Below are positions 19,089 through 28,764 of a DNA stretch of 64,000 nucleotides, one piece after another. Position numbers and translations under genes: made by a program. Below the pieces are notes generated by a model. That model saw only the letters and a program-made list of their open reading frames with translations. It did no database searches and was not told where the DNA came from. Within the stretch, counting starts at the first letter, position 1, and every line of letters starts with the position of its first letter. Source of the DNA: Nitrospira sp. Lineage in GTDB: Bacteria; Nitrospirota; Nitrospiria; Nitrospirales; Nitrospiraceae. The stretch covers positions 496,001-560,000 of the forward strand of contig CP060501.1 in the NCBI GenBank assembly GCA_024760545.1. The letters are read 5' to 3'.

Positions 19089-21939
19089 GTTGGAACCAAC
19101 GATCCATGGCCTGCTGAAGTTCGCCGGCATCGAACGGCTTGAGCAAGTAGGCTTGCGCCCCCATTCCAATCGCCTTGACCGCCAGTTCAAGGGATCCGGA
19201 TGCCGTGATCATGATGATGGGGAGTTCCTGATTTGTCATGCGGACTCGTCGCAACACTTCCAAACCGTCGATCTGGCCGATCCCGATGTCAAGAATCATC
19301 CCATCGAATTTCTGCGTTTGCAGGGTGTCCAACGCCTGACGACCGTCGTACGCGGAATAGGTCAGGTATCCCCCTGCCCTCAACCGGTCATGAAGCAGTT
19401 GCTGAATGTCGGTGTCGTCGTCCACGACCAGGATCTGCCGGCCGACGAGATGCGATTCGAGCACAAGCGGCGTCTGAACCGCGTAGATCGGAATGGTGAA
19501 GGACAGTTCTGCGCCGCCGGTTGGGCGGTTGCGGGCCGTCACGTCCCCTCCTTGCAATTCCACCAACGTTTTCACGATGGAAAGTCCCAGTCCCAATCCC
19601 TTGGGTCCGGTGCGTTGGCCCTCCTGAATGCGGAAGAACGGGTCAAAAATCTTGTCAAGGTGCACGGGAGGGATGCCGGGGCCTGTATCGCGAACCAGCA
19701 CGGTCGCTCTTCGGTGATTGGTCAGTTCGCAAGTAACCATGACGCTTCCACCGGCTGGAGTGAATTTGATGGCGTTTTGCACCAGATTCACCACGGTCTG
19801 AATCAAACGGTCCCGATCCGCCCAGACGACGATGTCGGAGTCGGTGCAACAGAATTCCAATGTTTGCTGTTTCACATGGGCGAGCGGTTTCAACTGTTCG
19901 ATCACGTCGGCGAGGCAAGGTTCCAGGTCGACATTGGCGGGATGGATTTCCAAACGCCCGGTTTCGATCCGGGTGCGATCGAGGAGATCTTCTATCATAC
20001 GCACCAGCCGATCCGAGTTCTCCGACATCCGCACGAGATAACGCTGCTGTTTCTCATTCAACGGCCCGGTCAGTCCGTCCAGCAAATTCTGGATGAATCC
20101 TTTGATGGACGTAAGCGGTGTTCTCAGTTCGTGTGACACGTGGGAGAGGAACTGCGCGCGCAGACGATCGGCTCGTTCCAGCGCTTCCGTGCGCTCCCGC
20201 ACTTTGAGCTCCAAGCCCGCATTCCACTCTTCGATCTGCTGGTAGGCTGATGCGTTGTCCAGTGCGATGGAGACCTGACTCGCGACCGTCGTCATCAGCT
20301 CCAAATCGTCCTCAGTCACGCTTTGATTGTGGGAGCGATCGACCGTCAACATGCCCCACATGCAGTCTTTGGTCTTGATGGGCACCACGACCAGAGCCTT
20401 GGTTTTACTCAATTCGGCCAATCGCTGATTGAGCGGATGGAGACTGTGCCGTATCGATTCGATATCCTTGACCAGGAGCGGCCGTCCTTGCAAGACCACC
20501 ATCCCCTCGGGACTCTCGGGATCATTGATTGGGATGCGGCAGGATCGAGCGAATGCTTCAACCTCCGGCGGCGCGCCGATGACACGGATGTGTTGAACGG
20601 TATTCTCTATGGGATCGAACATGGAGACCATGGCGCTGTTGTAGCTCAGTTCGTGCGTGAGCGCTTCCAATACTTGATGCAGCAACGCGTCTCGTTCAAA
20701 AGTCGAGTTGAACGAGAGTCCCGCTCGATGAAGCGCCGTGAGCTGGGCCACCTTTCGGCGTAACTCCACCCGCATCTGTTCTTGCTCCAAATAGGCCGCG
20801 CGCAATTCTTCATGGCGGGATTCGACGAAAGAGATCTGTTCCTGAATCAGGGCCTCGCGACGCTCGCTCTCACGGAGGAGCCGGCGGTTGACGATGATGC
20901 CGACCGCGAGGATAGGGCATACTCCCACCAGCAATACCTCGCCGAGGCTGACGTTCGGGTTGAAGATGCCGACCCCCGCCATAAGGGCGATCCCCGACAG
21001 ACCTCCCCACAGGAACCACGTGAAATGCCGAGGCGCGTGAGTGGGGGGAATGACACGCCCGGTTGTCGCCGGATGGGCGCTGTGCTCACTCGTTATTTCG
21101 GCCGGTGCCGGCTCGCTCGGGAGAGTCGGTCGCGGTTGTTCCAGCGGCGACGTGGTCCGCCAGAATCGTTTTCGATGCCCCTTATCTTCCTGCCACCGAA
21201 TGGTCCACTGGCACCACTCATCATCATTGCCGATGCAGGAGGTCTCCATCGCTTCCGCCTGAGAAAGGCCATGGATGCGATCAGCCATCGCGACCATGAT
21301 ACCTTGCGCGGATTGACACACCAGACAGGCACACCGTCTCCGGTAGGGCCCGAATTGGCGAAGCGTACGCTCGGTGAACTGCATCGCCACCACAGCGGTG
21401 CTGCTCGTGACTTCCACCACTCGGAATTCAACGGAGCCGGAGGTAAACTTATTCCCGAAGTAGGGAAACATCGTGTAGATCTGTGACAGGGAAAATGGCC
21501 GGGTCAGCGCCAACATGATTGGGGACACCTTTTCCGCCCCTGCCTTAAACGCGAAGCGCCGGTCTCCGGAGATCCGCTCGCAAAACTCATACAGGTAGGA
21601 GGTGAATTCGTACGAGTAGCTGTTCCAGGGATTCTTCAAAAATTCCGGCGTGACATGATAGACGGGATCTTTGATGCGATCATTCAAGAGACGGCACAAC
21701 TCCTCCACGGCCTCTTTCCCCGCCGGTGCTCCCCGCTCAGACGCTACCAGCTTCTCCAGAAAGACGGTGACCGCTCGAATGCTGACCCCGCTGAGGTCTC
21801 TGATCGTCTGACCGTGTTCATCCAGCCCGAACGGGCGAAACACCATCGCGCCCTGCTCAAGAATCGTGTGATCCTTGGGCAAGAGCTCCATCGCCGGTAG
21901 GGATTTGGTCTCGACGCTCTCCGTCGCGCTGCTTGTCAT
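19081..21939 (-). CDS. Hybrid sensor histidine kinase with V4R-like, GAF and receiver domains
   Basis: 952 aa. Residues about 95-250 resemble the V4R/4-vinyl-reductase-like sensory fold, ending in the Cys-rich SCIGNDDEWCQWTI. A helical hairpin at about 308-350 is likely membrane-inserted. A GAF domain spans about 405-560. The kinase core has the phosphorylated His at H603 (SHVSHELRTPL) with a GLGLGLSIVK ATPase box. A receiver at about 838-950 carries the aspartate in MILDIGIG. The gene overlaps the porin gene downstream, so the two may be co-expressed. The signal sensed is unknown; V4R-like domains often bind small hydrophobic molecules, which would fit the FadL neighbour. Confidence 0.9.
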   Translation of the reverse strand: MTSSATESVETKSLPAMELLPKDHTILEQGAMVFRPFGLDEHGQTIRDLSGVSIRAVTVFLEKLVASERGAPAGKEAVEELCRLLNDRIKDPVYHVTPEFLKNPWNSYSYEFTSYLYEFCERISGDRRFAFKAGAEKVSPIMLALTRPFSLSQIYTMFPYFGNKFTSGSVEFRVVEVTSSTAVVAMQFTERTLRQFGPYRRRCACLVCQSAQGIMVAMADRIHGLSQAEAMETSCIGNDDEWCQWTIRWQEDKGHRKRFWRTTSPLEQPRPTLPSEPAPAEITSEHSAHPATTGRVIPPTHAPRHFTWFLWGGLSGIALMAGVGIFNPNVSLGEVLLVGVCPILAVGIIVNRRLLRESERREALIQEQISFVESRHEELRAAYLEQEQMRVELRRKVAQLTALHRAGLSFNSTFERDALLHQVLEALTHELSYNSAMVSMFDPIENTVQHIRVIGAPPEVEAFARSCRIPINDPESPEGMVVLQGRPLLVKDIESIRHSLHPLNQRLAELSKTKALVVVPIKTKDCMWGMLTVDRSHNQSVTEDDLELMTTVASQVSIALDNASAYQQIEEWNAGLELKVRERTEALERADRLRAQFLSHVSHELRTPLTSIKGFIQNLLDGLTGPLNEKQQRYLVRMSENSDRLVRMIEDLLDRTRIETGRLEIHPANVDLEPCLADVIEQLKPLAHVKQQTLEFCCTDSDIVVWADRDRLIQTVVNLVQNAIKFTPAGGSVMVTCELTNHRRATVLVRDTGPGIPPVHLDKIFDPFFRIQEGQRTGPKGLGLGLSIVKTLVELQGGDVTARNRPTGGAELSFTIPIYAVQTPLVLESHLVGRQILVVDDDTDIQQLLHDRLRAGGYLTYSAYDGRQALDTLQTQKFDGMILDIGIGQIDGLEVLRRVRMTNQELPIIMITASGSLELAVKAIGMGAQAYLLKPFDAGELQQAMDRWFQRA

Positions 21940-22224
21940 GCCATTATTCTCTGAAACAACGTGAACATCGGAAGAAGGGCGGCTGGTTCGGAATGCGACC
22001 TATCTCAATGCCCGCCGAGAGACTGCGCATTTCACCCATAGTAATACCTCGTACGGGTTGCAGTATATAGACGAAGGAGAAAGTTTTCAACACAACGGCT
22101 CGCCTGCTTGTGACGGAGGAAGCGAGCACGCCTAAAGATGGGACAGAGATCTCAACATGCAGACCTTGCCCGAACGAGTCGGCCTTCTCGGCTTGCCTGA
22201 ACGACGATGAGGCCTCACATCGCC

Positions 22225-22536
22225 CTATTGTTTGACCGGTCGTTTCAACGTCTTTTCGATGCTGGCGACTTTACTCTGGAGACGACCGGAATGGCCCTTT
22301 CGATAGTCGACTTTGATCGTGCAGGAGATACGGTTACAATCCTTCTTCATCCGCTCGTAGCATTGCTGCACGACGCCGAAGACCTCTTCCCATTCTCCCT
22401 CCAGGACCGTCCCCATCGGGTTCAAGCGATACGGCACTCCGCTCTTATCGATGATGTCGAGGGAACGGGCCACATATTTTCCGACACTTTCAGTCTTTCC
22501 CAACGGGGACATGCTGAATTCCAGTAGAACCATCAT
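22225..22536 (-). CDS. MTH1187-type thiamine-binding family protein
   Basis: 103 aa. VLLEFSMSPLGKTESVGKYV at the N-terminus and MGTVLEGEWEEVF in the middle match the MTH1187/YkoF-like family, whose members form ferredoxin-like tetramers and bind thiamine or related molecules. It lies 5 bp after the precorrin-2 dehydrogenase gene and is probably co-transcribed, though no functional link is known. Confidence 0.85.
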   Translation of the reverse strand: MMVLLEFSMSPLGKTESVGKYVARSLDIIDKSGVPYRLNPMGTVLEGEWEEVFGVVQQCYERMKKDCNRISCTIKVDYRKGHSGRLQSKVASIEKTLKRPVKQ

Positions 22537-22541
22537 TGCTC

Positions 22542-23204
22542 CTATTGTTTTTCCATATCCGGTTGCGCGCTCGTGACCGCTTGAGATCGTCGTTCCAACC
22601 AGACTTTGGGGTACTGCACGCGGCCAAGCAAACGGAAACCGTCCAACGCGTCATGGAGAAGCGCGCGCCGTTTCTCGGCATCCGGCTCGTTCGCTTTGGC
22701 CTGTTCCCGCAATTGCCCGACCCACTCGACGAACTCGATGAACTGGGTATCGAGGACATGTTCCAGATCTTCCTTGATGAATCCGGAGAGGGCCGGCGCC
22801 ACTCCGCTTGTACTGATCGCCACACGGACGTGTCCCGCCGCCACCACCGCCGGCATCGTGACACTGCTCGCTTCCGGATAGTCGACCGACCAGAGCAGCA
22901 CGCGCTTCTCCCTGGCTTTGGCCGACAGCATCTGCGCGAAATCGCGCTCCCCTCGGAGCGTGTTGAGAATGAGAATGGCGTGTTCAAGGTCCGCGTCTCG
23001 AAAATGGCGGCCGCGATGGATGATCTTGCCCGAAGCCGCCAACTGACGCAGCGATTCGTTCAGCGTAGGGCTGATCACAGTCACACGCGCGCCGGAATCG
23101 AGCAGGCGTTGGGATTTTTCCGCCGCCTCCTCATCGCCGCCGATCACCAGGACCAGCCAGCCTTTTACGTCCAGGACAAGAGGAAAGCCAGGATTCGCAG
23201 CCAT
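22542..23204 (-). CDS. Precorrin-2 dehydrogenase / sirohydrochlorin ferrochelatase (Met8/CysG N-terminal type)
   Basis: About 220 aa from the ATG at 23204 (MAANPGFPLVLDVKGW); in-frame codons upstream encode no recognisable domain. It has the NAD-binding VIGGDEEAAEKSQRLLDSGA, RGRHFRDADLEHAILI and the SGVAPALSGFIKEDLE segment. It oxidises precorrin-2, and may insert iron, to give sirohaem. The methylase it needs is fused to hemD at 1473-3044, so the pathway is split over two loci. Confidence 0.9.
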   Translation of the reverse strand: MAANPGFPLVLDVKGWLVLVIGGDEEAAEKSQRLLDSGARVTVISPTLNESLRQLAASGKIIHRGRHFRDADLEHAILILNTLRGERDFAQMLSAKAREKRVLLWSVDYPEASSVTMPAVVAAGHVRVAISTSGVAPALSGFIKEDLEHVLDTQFIEFVEWVGQLREQAKANEPDAEKRRALLHDALDGFRLLGRVQYPKVWLERRSQAVTSAQPDMEKQ

Positions 23205-23425
23205 GATGGTACTCCCGTTTCGACTGAGGGGGCCAGTATCCGAGAATGTGCCTCGGCATGCAAGAGGCTTTTGGACGGAATGTCCCGACTCCACTTTTGA
23301 TCGAGGCCTGGTTATAATGCGGCGCTCTCGATCGGGCGGGAGAGGTGAGGGCGAGGCTTCAAACTAGCAGGACGTGTGTGAAGACACGGGATGTGAAGCA
23401 CAGATGATTCAGCCGGGAACGACCC

Positions 23426-23965
23426 TCACGTGTCGGCGGGATCCGCATCCAACTCCATGTTCCAGTACAGATAGTCACGCCAGCTTTCCGGCGTGTTGCG
23501 AATGCCGATGGTGATGGTAATGACGGGGCTCCACCGGGGTTTCACCGGCCGCTTTTTCAACCGCATGCCGGCTTCTTCCGGAGTCCGCCCGCTCTTACGA
23601 TTGTTGCAGCGCCAGCAGGCGGTCACGATATTTTCCCATGTCTTTTTTCCGCCTTTGGCGATGGGCACGACATGGTCGAACGTCAGTTCTTCGGTTCGGA
23701 ATCTGTGATTGCAGTATTGGCAACAGTAGCCGTCTCGCGTAAAAATATTGATACGGGAAAACTTGACCGCGCGATGACTGTCCTTCAACTTCACCAGCTT
23801 CAAGAGCCGCATCACGGCCGGAAGTTTGATCGACAGCGAGATCCCGTGGATCTCCCGGTCGTAGACCTCCAACACTTCGACTTTTCCTTGCCAGAGAAGC
23901 GCGATCGCTTTTTGCCAATGCACGACCCGCAGGGGTTCATAGGTCGCGTTCAGCAGGAGGGTCAT
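23426..23965 (-). CDS. HNH endonuclease family protein
   Basis: About 179 aa. The N-terminal part (LLLNATYEPLRVVHWQKAI) and the C-terminal HNH motif (CQYC, then LTFDHVVPIAKGGKKTWENI, then CWRCNNRKSGRTPEEAGM) match the widespread stand-alone bacterial HNH proteins whose biological role is unclear. Two CxxC pairs should bind the structural zinc. No restriction or mobile partner lies nearby. Confidence 0.9.
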   Translation of the reverse strand: MTLLLNATYEPLRVVHWQKAIALLWQGKVEVLEVYDREIHGISLSIKLPAVMRLLKLVKLKDSHRAVKFSRINIFTRDGYCCQYCNHRFRTEELTFDHVVPIAKGGKKTWENIVTACWRCNNRKSGRTPEEAGMRLKKRPVKPRWSPVITITIGIRNTPESWRDYLYWNMELDADPADT

Positions 23966-24120
23966 TTCCATGCAGAAACCTCATCCCCATTCGGGCCTCC
24001 AAGAGGGTCGTGGAGCGTGTCCGCGGGGCAGGACTACTTGGTGATAGTTCTATGCCATAAGGTGGCTGTTAAATCAAGCAAGCGCCCATCTGATGCCGCA
24101 TACGGCGGACCCCCGGAACG

Positions 24121-24459
24121 ATGACCATGACGAACGATTTCGTCAAAGCAGCCTTCACGCACGAGATTCCACCCGGCACGGGACGAACCGTCGAAATCGA
24201 CGGGATTTGGATTGCGCTCTTCAACGTGGACGGAATGTTTTATGCGGTCGACAACACCTGCCCCCACGCGGGCGGTCCGCTTGGGGAAGGAAAGCTCTGC
24301 GGACCCGTCGTCGAATGTCCCTGGCACGGCTGGAAATTCAGCGTCATGTCAGGCGAACGAGTCGGGAACTCCAACTTCCAAATCACCCGTTGTGAGGTGC
24401 GCATTCAAGGGAATGAAGTTCAGATCGCCATACCACCGGCGCTCAGAGAGCCGGTTTGA
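24121..24459 (+). CDS. Rieske [2Fe-2S] ferredoxin-type protein
   Basis: 112 aa, a single Rieske domain with the cluster ligands in CPHAGG (about 47-52) and CPWHGW (about 67-72). It resembles NirD and dioxygenase ferredoxin components. The lack of a transmembrane segment implies a soluble electron carrier or regulator. No large oxidoreductase subunit is adjacent, so its partner is not known. Confidence 0.92.
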   Translation: MTMTNDFVKAAFTHEIPPGTGRTVEIDGIWIALFNVDGMFYAVDNTCPHAGGPLGEGKLCGPVVECPWHGWKFSVMSGERVGNSNFQITRCEVRIQGNEVQIAIPPALREPV

Positions 24460-24510
24460 GACAGCTGCCGCACCGTCGATCGGAGAACATCGCTTTCCAG
24501 CACCGACAAT

Positions 24511-25002
24511 CTAACTCTGTGACGGACCCGGTGGCGATGGAGCAGGTCGCTCATCGGCATCGGCCGCTTTCGGGGTCACGCCGTCCGCCGGCAACGAGGC
24601 GGCGTTGACCTTCTTGAGTTGAAGATGGGCATGCCAGATGAACTCCCGCTCGAACCATTGACCATGTACACCTTGATCGCGAAGTTGCACGCGGATTTCG
24701 TAGATATCGCCATCGACGTGCTTGACGCGCCATTCTCCGAGCCGAACCCCCTGCCCGCGTTCCTTCATCATACGGACATGTTCAGTCATGGCTTGCAAGA
24801 TCGTGGGATGTCCGATCGCAGGATGGTTCTGCACCAAGGTCAAGGCTTCAGCCTCTTGCTGCCCTCTCGGTGGAGTCGCCGACGGCAACGTGGACCACGC
24901 ATAGTACAGTCCGGCCAGCAGCAGAAGAAGGACGACCGCATAGTTGACGACACGCGCGCCGAGCGATCGGGAGATGGTGGCACTCTCAGTCATGACGGGC
25001 AT
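24511..25002 (-). CDS. Membrane-anchored protein of unknown function
   Basis: 163 aa with one strong transmembrane segment at about 17-37 (VVNYAVVLLLLLAGLYYAW) and a periplasmic-facing domain ending in a proline- and acid-rich tail. I do not recognise the family. It stands between the Rieske gene and the divergent GGCT gene. Confidence 0.65.
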   Translation of the reverse strand: MPVMTESATISRSLGARVVNYAVVLLLLLAGLYYAWSTLPSATPPRGQQEAEALTLVQNHPAIGHPTILQAMTEHVRMMKERGQGVRLGEWRVKHVDGDIYEIRVQLRDQGVHGQWFEREFIWHAHLQLKKVNAASLPADGVTPKAADADERPAPSPPGPSQS

Positions 25003-25181
25003 TGTCTCCGTCGAAATGATTCATGTTCGGAAGCGTTCAGGTTAAAGCATCTTAGGAAGGCTCGGACATCATGTCAATGCACGCCCGACGCACGGGACGA
25101 AGGCCGCTTGTTTGGTGAAAAGCCGGTGTGTTACAAGTACCAACACAGGTTGTCACAGTCGGCGGCAGATGAGTCGAATGC

Positions 25182-25625
25182 ATGAAGTTCTTCTTGTACG
25201 GCGATCTCCTCAATCCCTCACAACTTAAACGGCGTGCCCCGGAACACAGATTTCTGGGCCTCGCGACTCTGCCGGACCATACCGTCAAATTTTGCCGCTG
25301 GTCGGCGCAATGGCGGTGTGGGCTCGTCAGCATCGTGCCGTCCCAAGGTGAAAAGACCTGGGGTGGGCTGTTCGAACTGACGGATGAAGACGTGAAGATC
25401 ATGGATCAGTTTGAACAGGATGTTCCGCAAGGCGCCTACCGGCACCTGCAAGTCACCGTCGCAACGGAGACCGGGGAAAAAGAACTGGTCACCACCTATG
25501 CGGCGAATCCGATCGGCAAGTTCAAACCGAAAGATCACTATCTGGACTGGGTGATCAAGGGCCTCAAACAGTGGAAGTTTCCGGAGGAAGTGATCCAGCA
25601 ATGGGAGTGCTATCGGCCACGGTGA
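25182..25625 (+). CDS. Gamma-glutamylcyclotransferase-like (AIG2/GGCT fold) protein
   Basis: 147 aa, starting MKFFLYGDLLNPSQL, the YG(S/D)L signature that opens the GGCT fold. GLFELTDEDVKIMDQFE contains the conserved acidic residue of the active site. Members act on gamma-glutamyl peptides or amines; substrate cannot be assigned. Confidence 0.85.
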   Translation: MKFFLYGDLLNPSQLKRRAPEHRFLGLATLPDHTVKFCRWSAQWRCGLVSIVPSQGEKTWGGLFELTDEDVKIMDQFEQDVPQGAYRHLQVTVATETGEKELVTTYAANPIGKFKPKDHYLDWVIKGLKQWKFPEEVIQQWECYRPR

Positions 25626-25735
25626 TGCGCGATCACATGGCCGACAGCGTTCAGCGATGACTCGCGAACCAATTTCACGTGTGAGCCGACGGCTGATGCT
25701 GACAGCCGATCGCTCGATTGACTGAAGGAGACCTC

Positions 25736-26062
25736 ATGCCAAAACCCCAATATCATATTCTCGTCTGCACCAATTCCCGTCCACCGGGCCATCCCAAACC
25801 ATCATGCGGATCGGCGGGTGCCGCGCAGCTGCTCATGGCCTTCAATATGGGGCTGATGCAGCGGTCGGTTCCACCGGGCCAAGTGTTGGTGAGCGCGACA
25901 GGCTGCCTCGGCCCCTGCGAACAAGGCCCGACGGTCGTCGTATACCCGGACAACACCTGGTACTCCAAGGTGACCGAAGCCGACGTCGCCGCGATCCTCG
26001 ATGAACATGTGGCGAAAGGAACCCCGGTCGCTCGACTGAATCCCGACGCAGCGTGGAAGTAA
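25736..26062 (+). CDS. Thioredoxin-fold (2Fe-2S) ferredoxin
   Basis: About 108 aa from the ATG at 25736, which has AAGGAG upstream. Four cysteines in HILVCTNSRPPGH, then SCGSAG, then TGCLGPCEQGPTVVVYP match the shethna-type or NuoE-like 2Fe-2S ferredoxin family. The domain is followed by HVAKGTPVARL, typical of its C-terminus. Probably an electron carrier. Confidence 0.92.
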   Translation: MPKPQYHILVCTNSRPPGHPKPSCGSAGAAQLLMAFNMGLMQRSVPPGQVLVSATGCLGPCEQGPTVVVYPDNTWYSKVTEADVAAILDEHVAKGTPVARLNPDAAWK

Positions 26063-26187
26063 TCAGCACATGACGGACGAGTCACGCCTTACATCCGACA
26101 GCGTGCGCAGAGGAGACTATTTGTTCGTGGAATTGACGGTTGATTTATCACCCGGCATTCCTGCATGTTCATCATAGCGCACACGAT

Positions 26188-26700
26188 ATGAGTGATCCCA
26201 CCCATCACGAACACAAAGCCCAAGCACCTGGATCCATCGGGGCCATGGTGATCACGAGCAGCGATACCCGCACGCCGGACACCGACACCAGCGGCCGGCT
26301 GATTCACAAACTGCTCGAAGGACACGGCCATACCGTCGTCGCCTATCACATCGTCAAGGACGAGCCGGGACAGATTCAGTTTCGAATCGCCCAAGGGACG
26401 GTGAATGATGCAGTCCAGGCGATCATCATCAACGGCGGCACGGGAATCTCACGGCGTGATTCGACCTACGAAGCGGCCGCCGAAATGTTGGAGAAGCGGT
26501 TGGATGGATTCGGTGAAATCTTCCGCTATCTGACGTATCAGGAGATCGGTTCGCCGGCGATCATGACCCGCGCCCTCGCCGGCATCGTCAAGGGCCGCGT
26601 GCTCTTCTCCATCCCCGGCTCGGAGAATGCCGTCCGCCTGGCGATGGAAAAGCTCATTCTTCCAGAGCTTGGCCACCTGCTGCAGCAGCTCGCGAAATAG
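26188..26700 (+). CDS. moaB: Molybdenum cofactor biosynthesis protein B
   Basis: About 170 aa from the ATG at 26188. VITSSDTRTPDTDTSGRLI, INGGTGISRRDSTYEA and FSIPGSENAVRLAMEKL are the MPT-binding motifs of MoaB/MogA adenylyltransferases. It makes molybdopterin-AMP for molybdoenzymes such as nitrite oxidoreductase or nitrate reductase. No other moa gene is in view. Confidence 0.93.
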   Translation: MSDPTHHEHKAQAPGSIGAMVITSSDTRTPDTDTSGRLIHKLLEGHGHTVVAYHIVKDEPGQIQFRIAQGTVNDAVQAIIINGGTGISRRDSTYEAAAEMLEKRLDGFGEIFRYLTYQEIGSPAIMTRALAGIVKGRVLFSIPGSENAVRLAMEKLILPELGHLLQQLAK

Positions 26701-26910
26701 CCTGACAATCAACAGCTGCCCGTTTGAAACGCACCTTAGCGAGGAAGGACGCTCAAAACGGTTATCCCCGAGGCCGCAAGGAGTGTGAAGACTGAGGCGT
26801 ATTCTTCTCACCCTCCCGCCCCGAGCTGCCAGATCAACTCTCTCCCGGTAGGGTACGTCGCAAGGACACACACGACTGAGAACAAAGTTGGTGGCCGTTT
26901 TCAGTGTCCG

Positions 26911-27345
26911 TTAGTCCTGAGTAATCTTCGGTTCGTCGTACGTCACGTCCGTCGAAATCTTCGATTGCGCGTAGCGCTTATAGTGCAGCAGCAGGTCGCG
27001 CACGGAGACGACGCCGGAGATCTCGCCGTTCTTGGTGACGCCGAGATGGCGCACGCCCAAGTCCGCCATCATGTCCTGCGCGTCATCGACCGATTGACTC
27101 CCCTCGATCGTGCAAATCGGAGCCGTCATGATCTTCTCGACGGTAAGTTTTCCCAGCGGCTTCCCGGTTGCCACGGCCCTCCGCACGATATCGGTATCCG
27201 TCACGATTCCCACCAATTTCTTGCCCTTTTTGACCAGCAGCGATCCTAGACGCGCCCGTAGCATCGTCTTGGCCGCGCTGGCGATCGAGGTCTTCGGCCC
27301 GATGGACTTTGGACGCTTGTTCGCAATCTGACTCACGGTAGCCAT
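26911..27345 (-). CDS. CBS-domain pair protein, second copy
   Basis: 144 aa with two CBS motifs (GIVTDTDIVRRAV and GVVSVRDLLLHY), paralogous to the protein at 1034-1426. Nucleotide sensing is the usual role. It stands alone here, so no partner is suggested. Confidence 0.9.
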   Translation of the reverse strand: MATVSQIANKRPKSIGPKTSIASAAKTMLRARLGSLLVKKGKKLVGIVTDTDIVRRAVATGKPLGKLTVEKIMTAPICTIEGSQSVDDAQDMMADLGVRHLGVTKNGEISGVVSVRDLLLHYKRYAQSKISTDVTYDEPKITQD

Positions 27346-27535
27346 TCATTCCTCCCTATTAGATTCATCGTATCGCGATGGATTGCCGACATTCGCACTC
27401 CGGTATCGTTCAATCGAGCGTAGATTATCACGAATGGTCAGACACGTGCGAGGCTGTTTACACTCATGGCAGAATGTTCGTCACAAGATTCTGGTTGGCA
27501 TAGCGAGACAGGTGCCGTGACCCGACAATCGAAAC

Positions 27536-28564
27536 TTAGCAGACCAGCACGATCTTGCCGAAAAACTTCCGGCTGGCCATCAGCTCTTGCGCGGCACGAG
27601 CCTCCGGGAGCGGAAACGTACGATCGATCACGGAAATCAACCGCCCTTGCCCCATGAGCTCCGCGGCTTTCACCAGCTCCGCCCGCGTTCCCATATAGGA
27701 GCCCTTGATGGTCAACTGGCGGGAATAGACGTAGCGCAGATTCAACGTAACCTCGCCACCGGTCGTTGCGCCACACGTAACTAATCGCCCGCCTTTGGCG
27801 AGGGATTCGACACAGGTGTTCCATACCTCCGGTCCGATGTGTTCGACGACGACATCGACGCCCCGGCCTTCCGTCAGCAGCCGGACTCGTTCCGCCACAT
27901 TCTCCTTGCCATGATGAATCACAGCATCGGCTCCCAAAATCACGGCCTTGGGAATCTTGTCATCGCTCCCGACCGTCGTCAGCACTCGCGCTCCGGCCAG
28001 CTTCGCCAGCTGCACGGCCATCATGCCGACACCGCTCCCCGCTCCCATCACGAGAATGGTTTCCCCATGCTGAAGTCCCGCCAATGCGAACAGCATATGC
28101 GAGGCCGTCACCGAGACCAGCGGGAACGCGGCGGCTTGCTGAAACGACAGATTCTCGGGTATCGGCAGCACATTCTGAAACGGAACCGCGACATACTCTG
28201 CATACCCGCCGTGCCTCATGGCTCCAAGAAGCCCATAAGTCCGGCACATATTGTCGCGGCCTGCCAGGCAATACTCGCATCTCCAGCAACTCATGCCGGG
28301 CGACACAAAGACCCGTGCCCCGCGAGCGACCCCTTCGACTTGGGCTCCTATTTCTTCGACCGTTCCGGAGACATCGGAACCAAGAACATGTGGGAAGGGA
28401 ACGGTATAGGCAGGACTTCCCTGTCTCACCCAGATGTCGAGATGGTTCAGCGCGCAAGCCTGTACCCGAATCAAAACTTCCTGCGGCCCGATCTTCGGCA
28501 TCGGCAGCTCGTCATACGAAAGCTTGTCCGCTCCACCATGCTCGCGAAACACCACAGCCTTCAT
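27536..28564 (-). CDS. Zinc-type alcohol dehydrogenase / quinone reductase family protein
   Basis: About 342 aa from the ATG at 28564 (MKAVVFREHGGADK); the upstream extension is not homologous-looking. The structural-zinc cysteines are visible in CWRCEYCLAGRDNMC. A Rossmann motif GAGSGVGMMAVQLAKLAGA follows near 170. Members reduce or oxidise alcohols, aldehydes or quinones with NAD(P)H. Substrate unknown. Confidence 0.9.
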   Translation of the reverse strand: MKAVVFREHGGADKLSYDELPMPKIGPQEVLIRVQACALNHLDIWVRQGSPAYTVPFPHVLGSDVSGTVEEIGAQVEGVARGARVFVSPGMSCWRCEYCLAGRDNMCRTYGLLGAMRHGGYAEYVAVPFQNVLPIPENLSFQQAAAFPLVSVTASHMLFALAGLQHGETILVMGAGSGVGMMAVQLAKLAGARVLTTVGSDDKIPKAVILGADAVIHHGKENVAERVRLLTEGRGVDVVVEHIGPEVWNTCVESLAKGGRLVTCGATTGGEVTLNLRYVYSRQLTIKGSYMGTRAELVKAAELMGQGRLISVIDRTFPLPEARAAQELMASRKFFGKIVLVC

Positions 28565-28764
28565 CTCTCCACACCCTCCTCTTACATGAAGTTTTGAAAC
28601 CACGGGACGGTCGAACGCACCGAGGACGGTATGATTGATCCTCGATTGCGCGCGTTGAACGAGCACCGCCCTTGACTTACATATATAAATGGAACTTGTG
28701 TGCCGCGTTCGGCGAGCAGGAGGACAACCATACCGGCCTCTCTAAATAGGCTCGGCCTGCCGTT

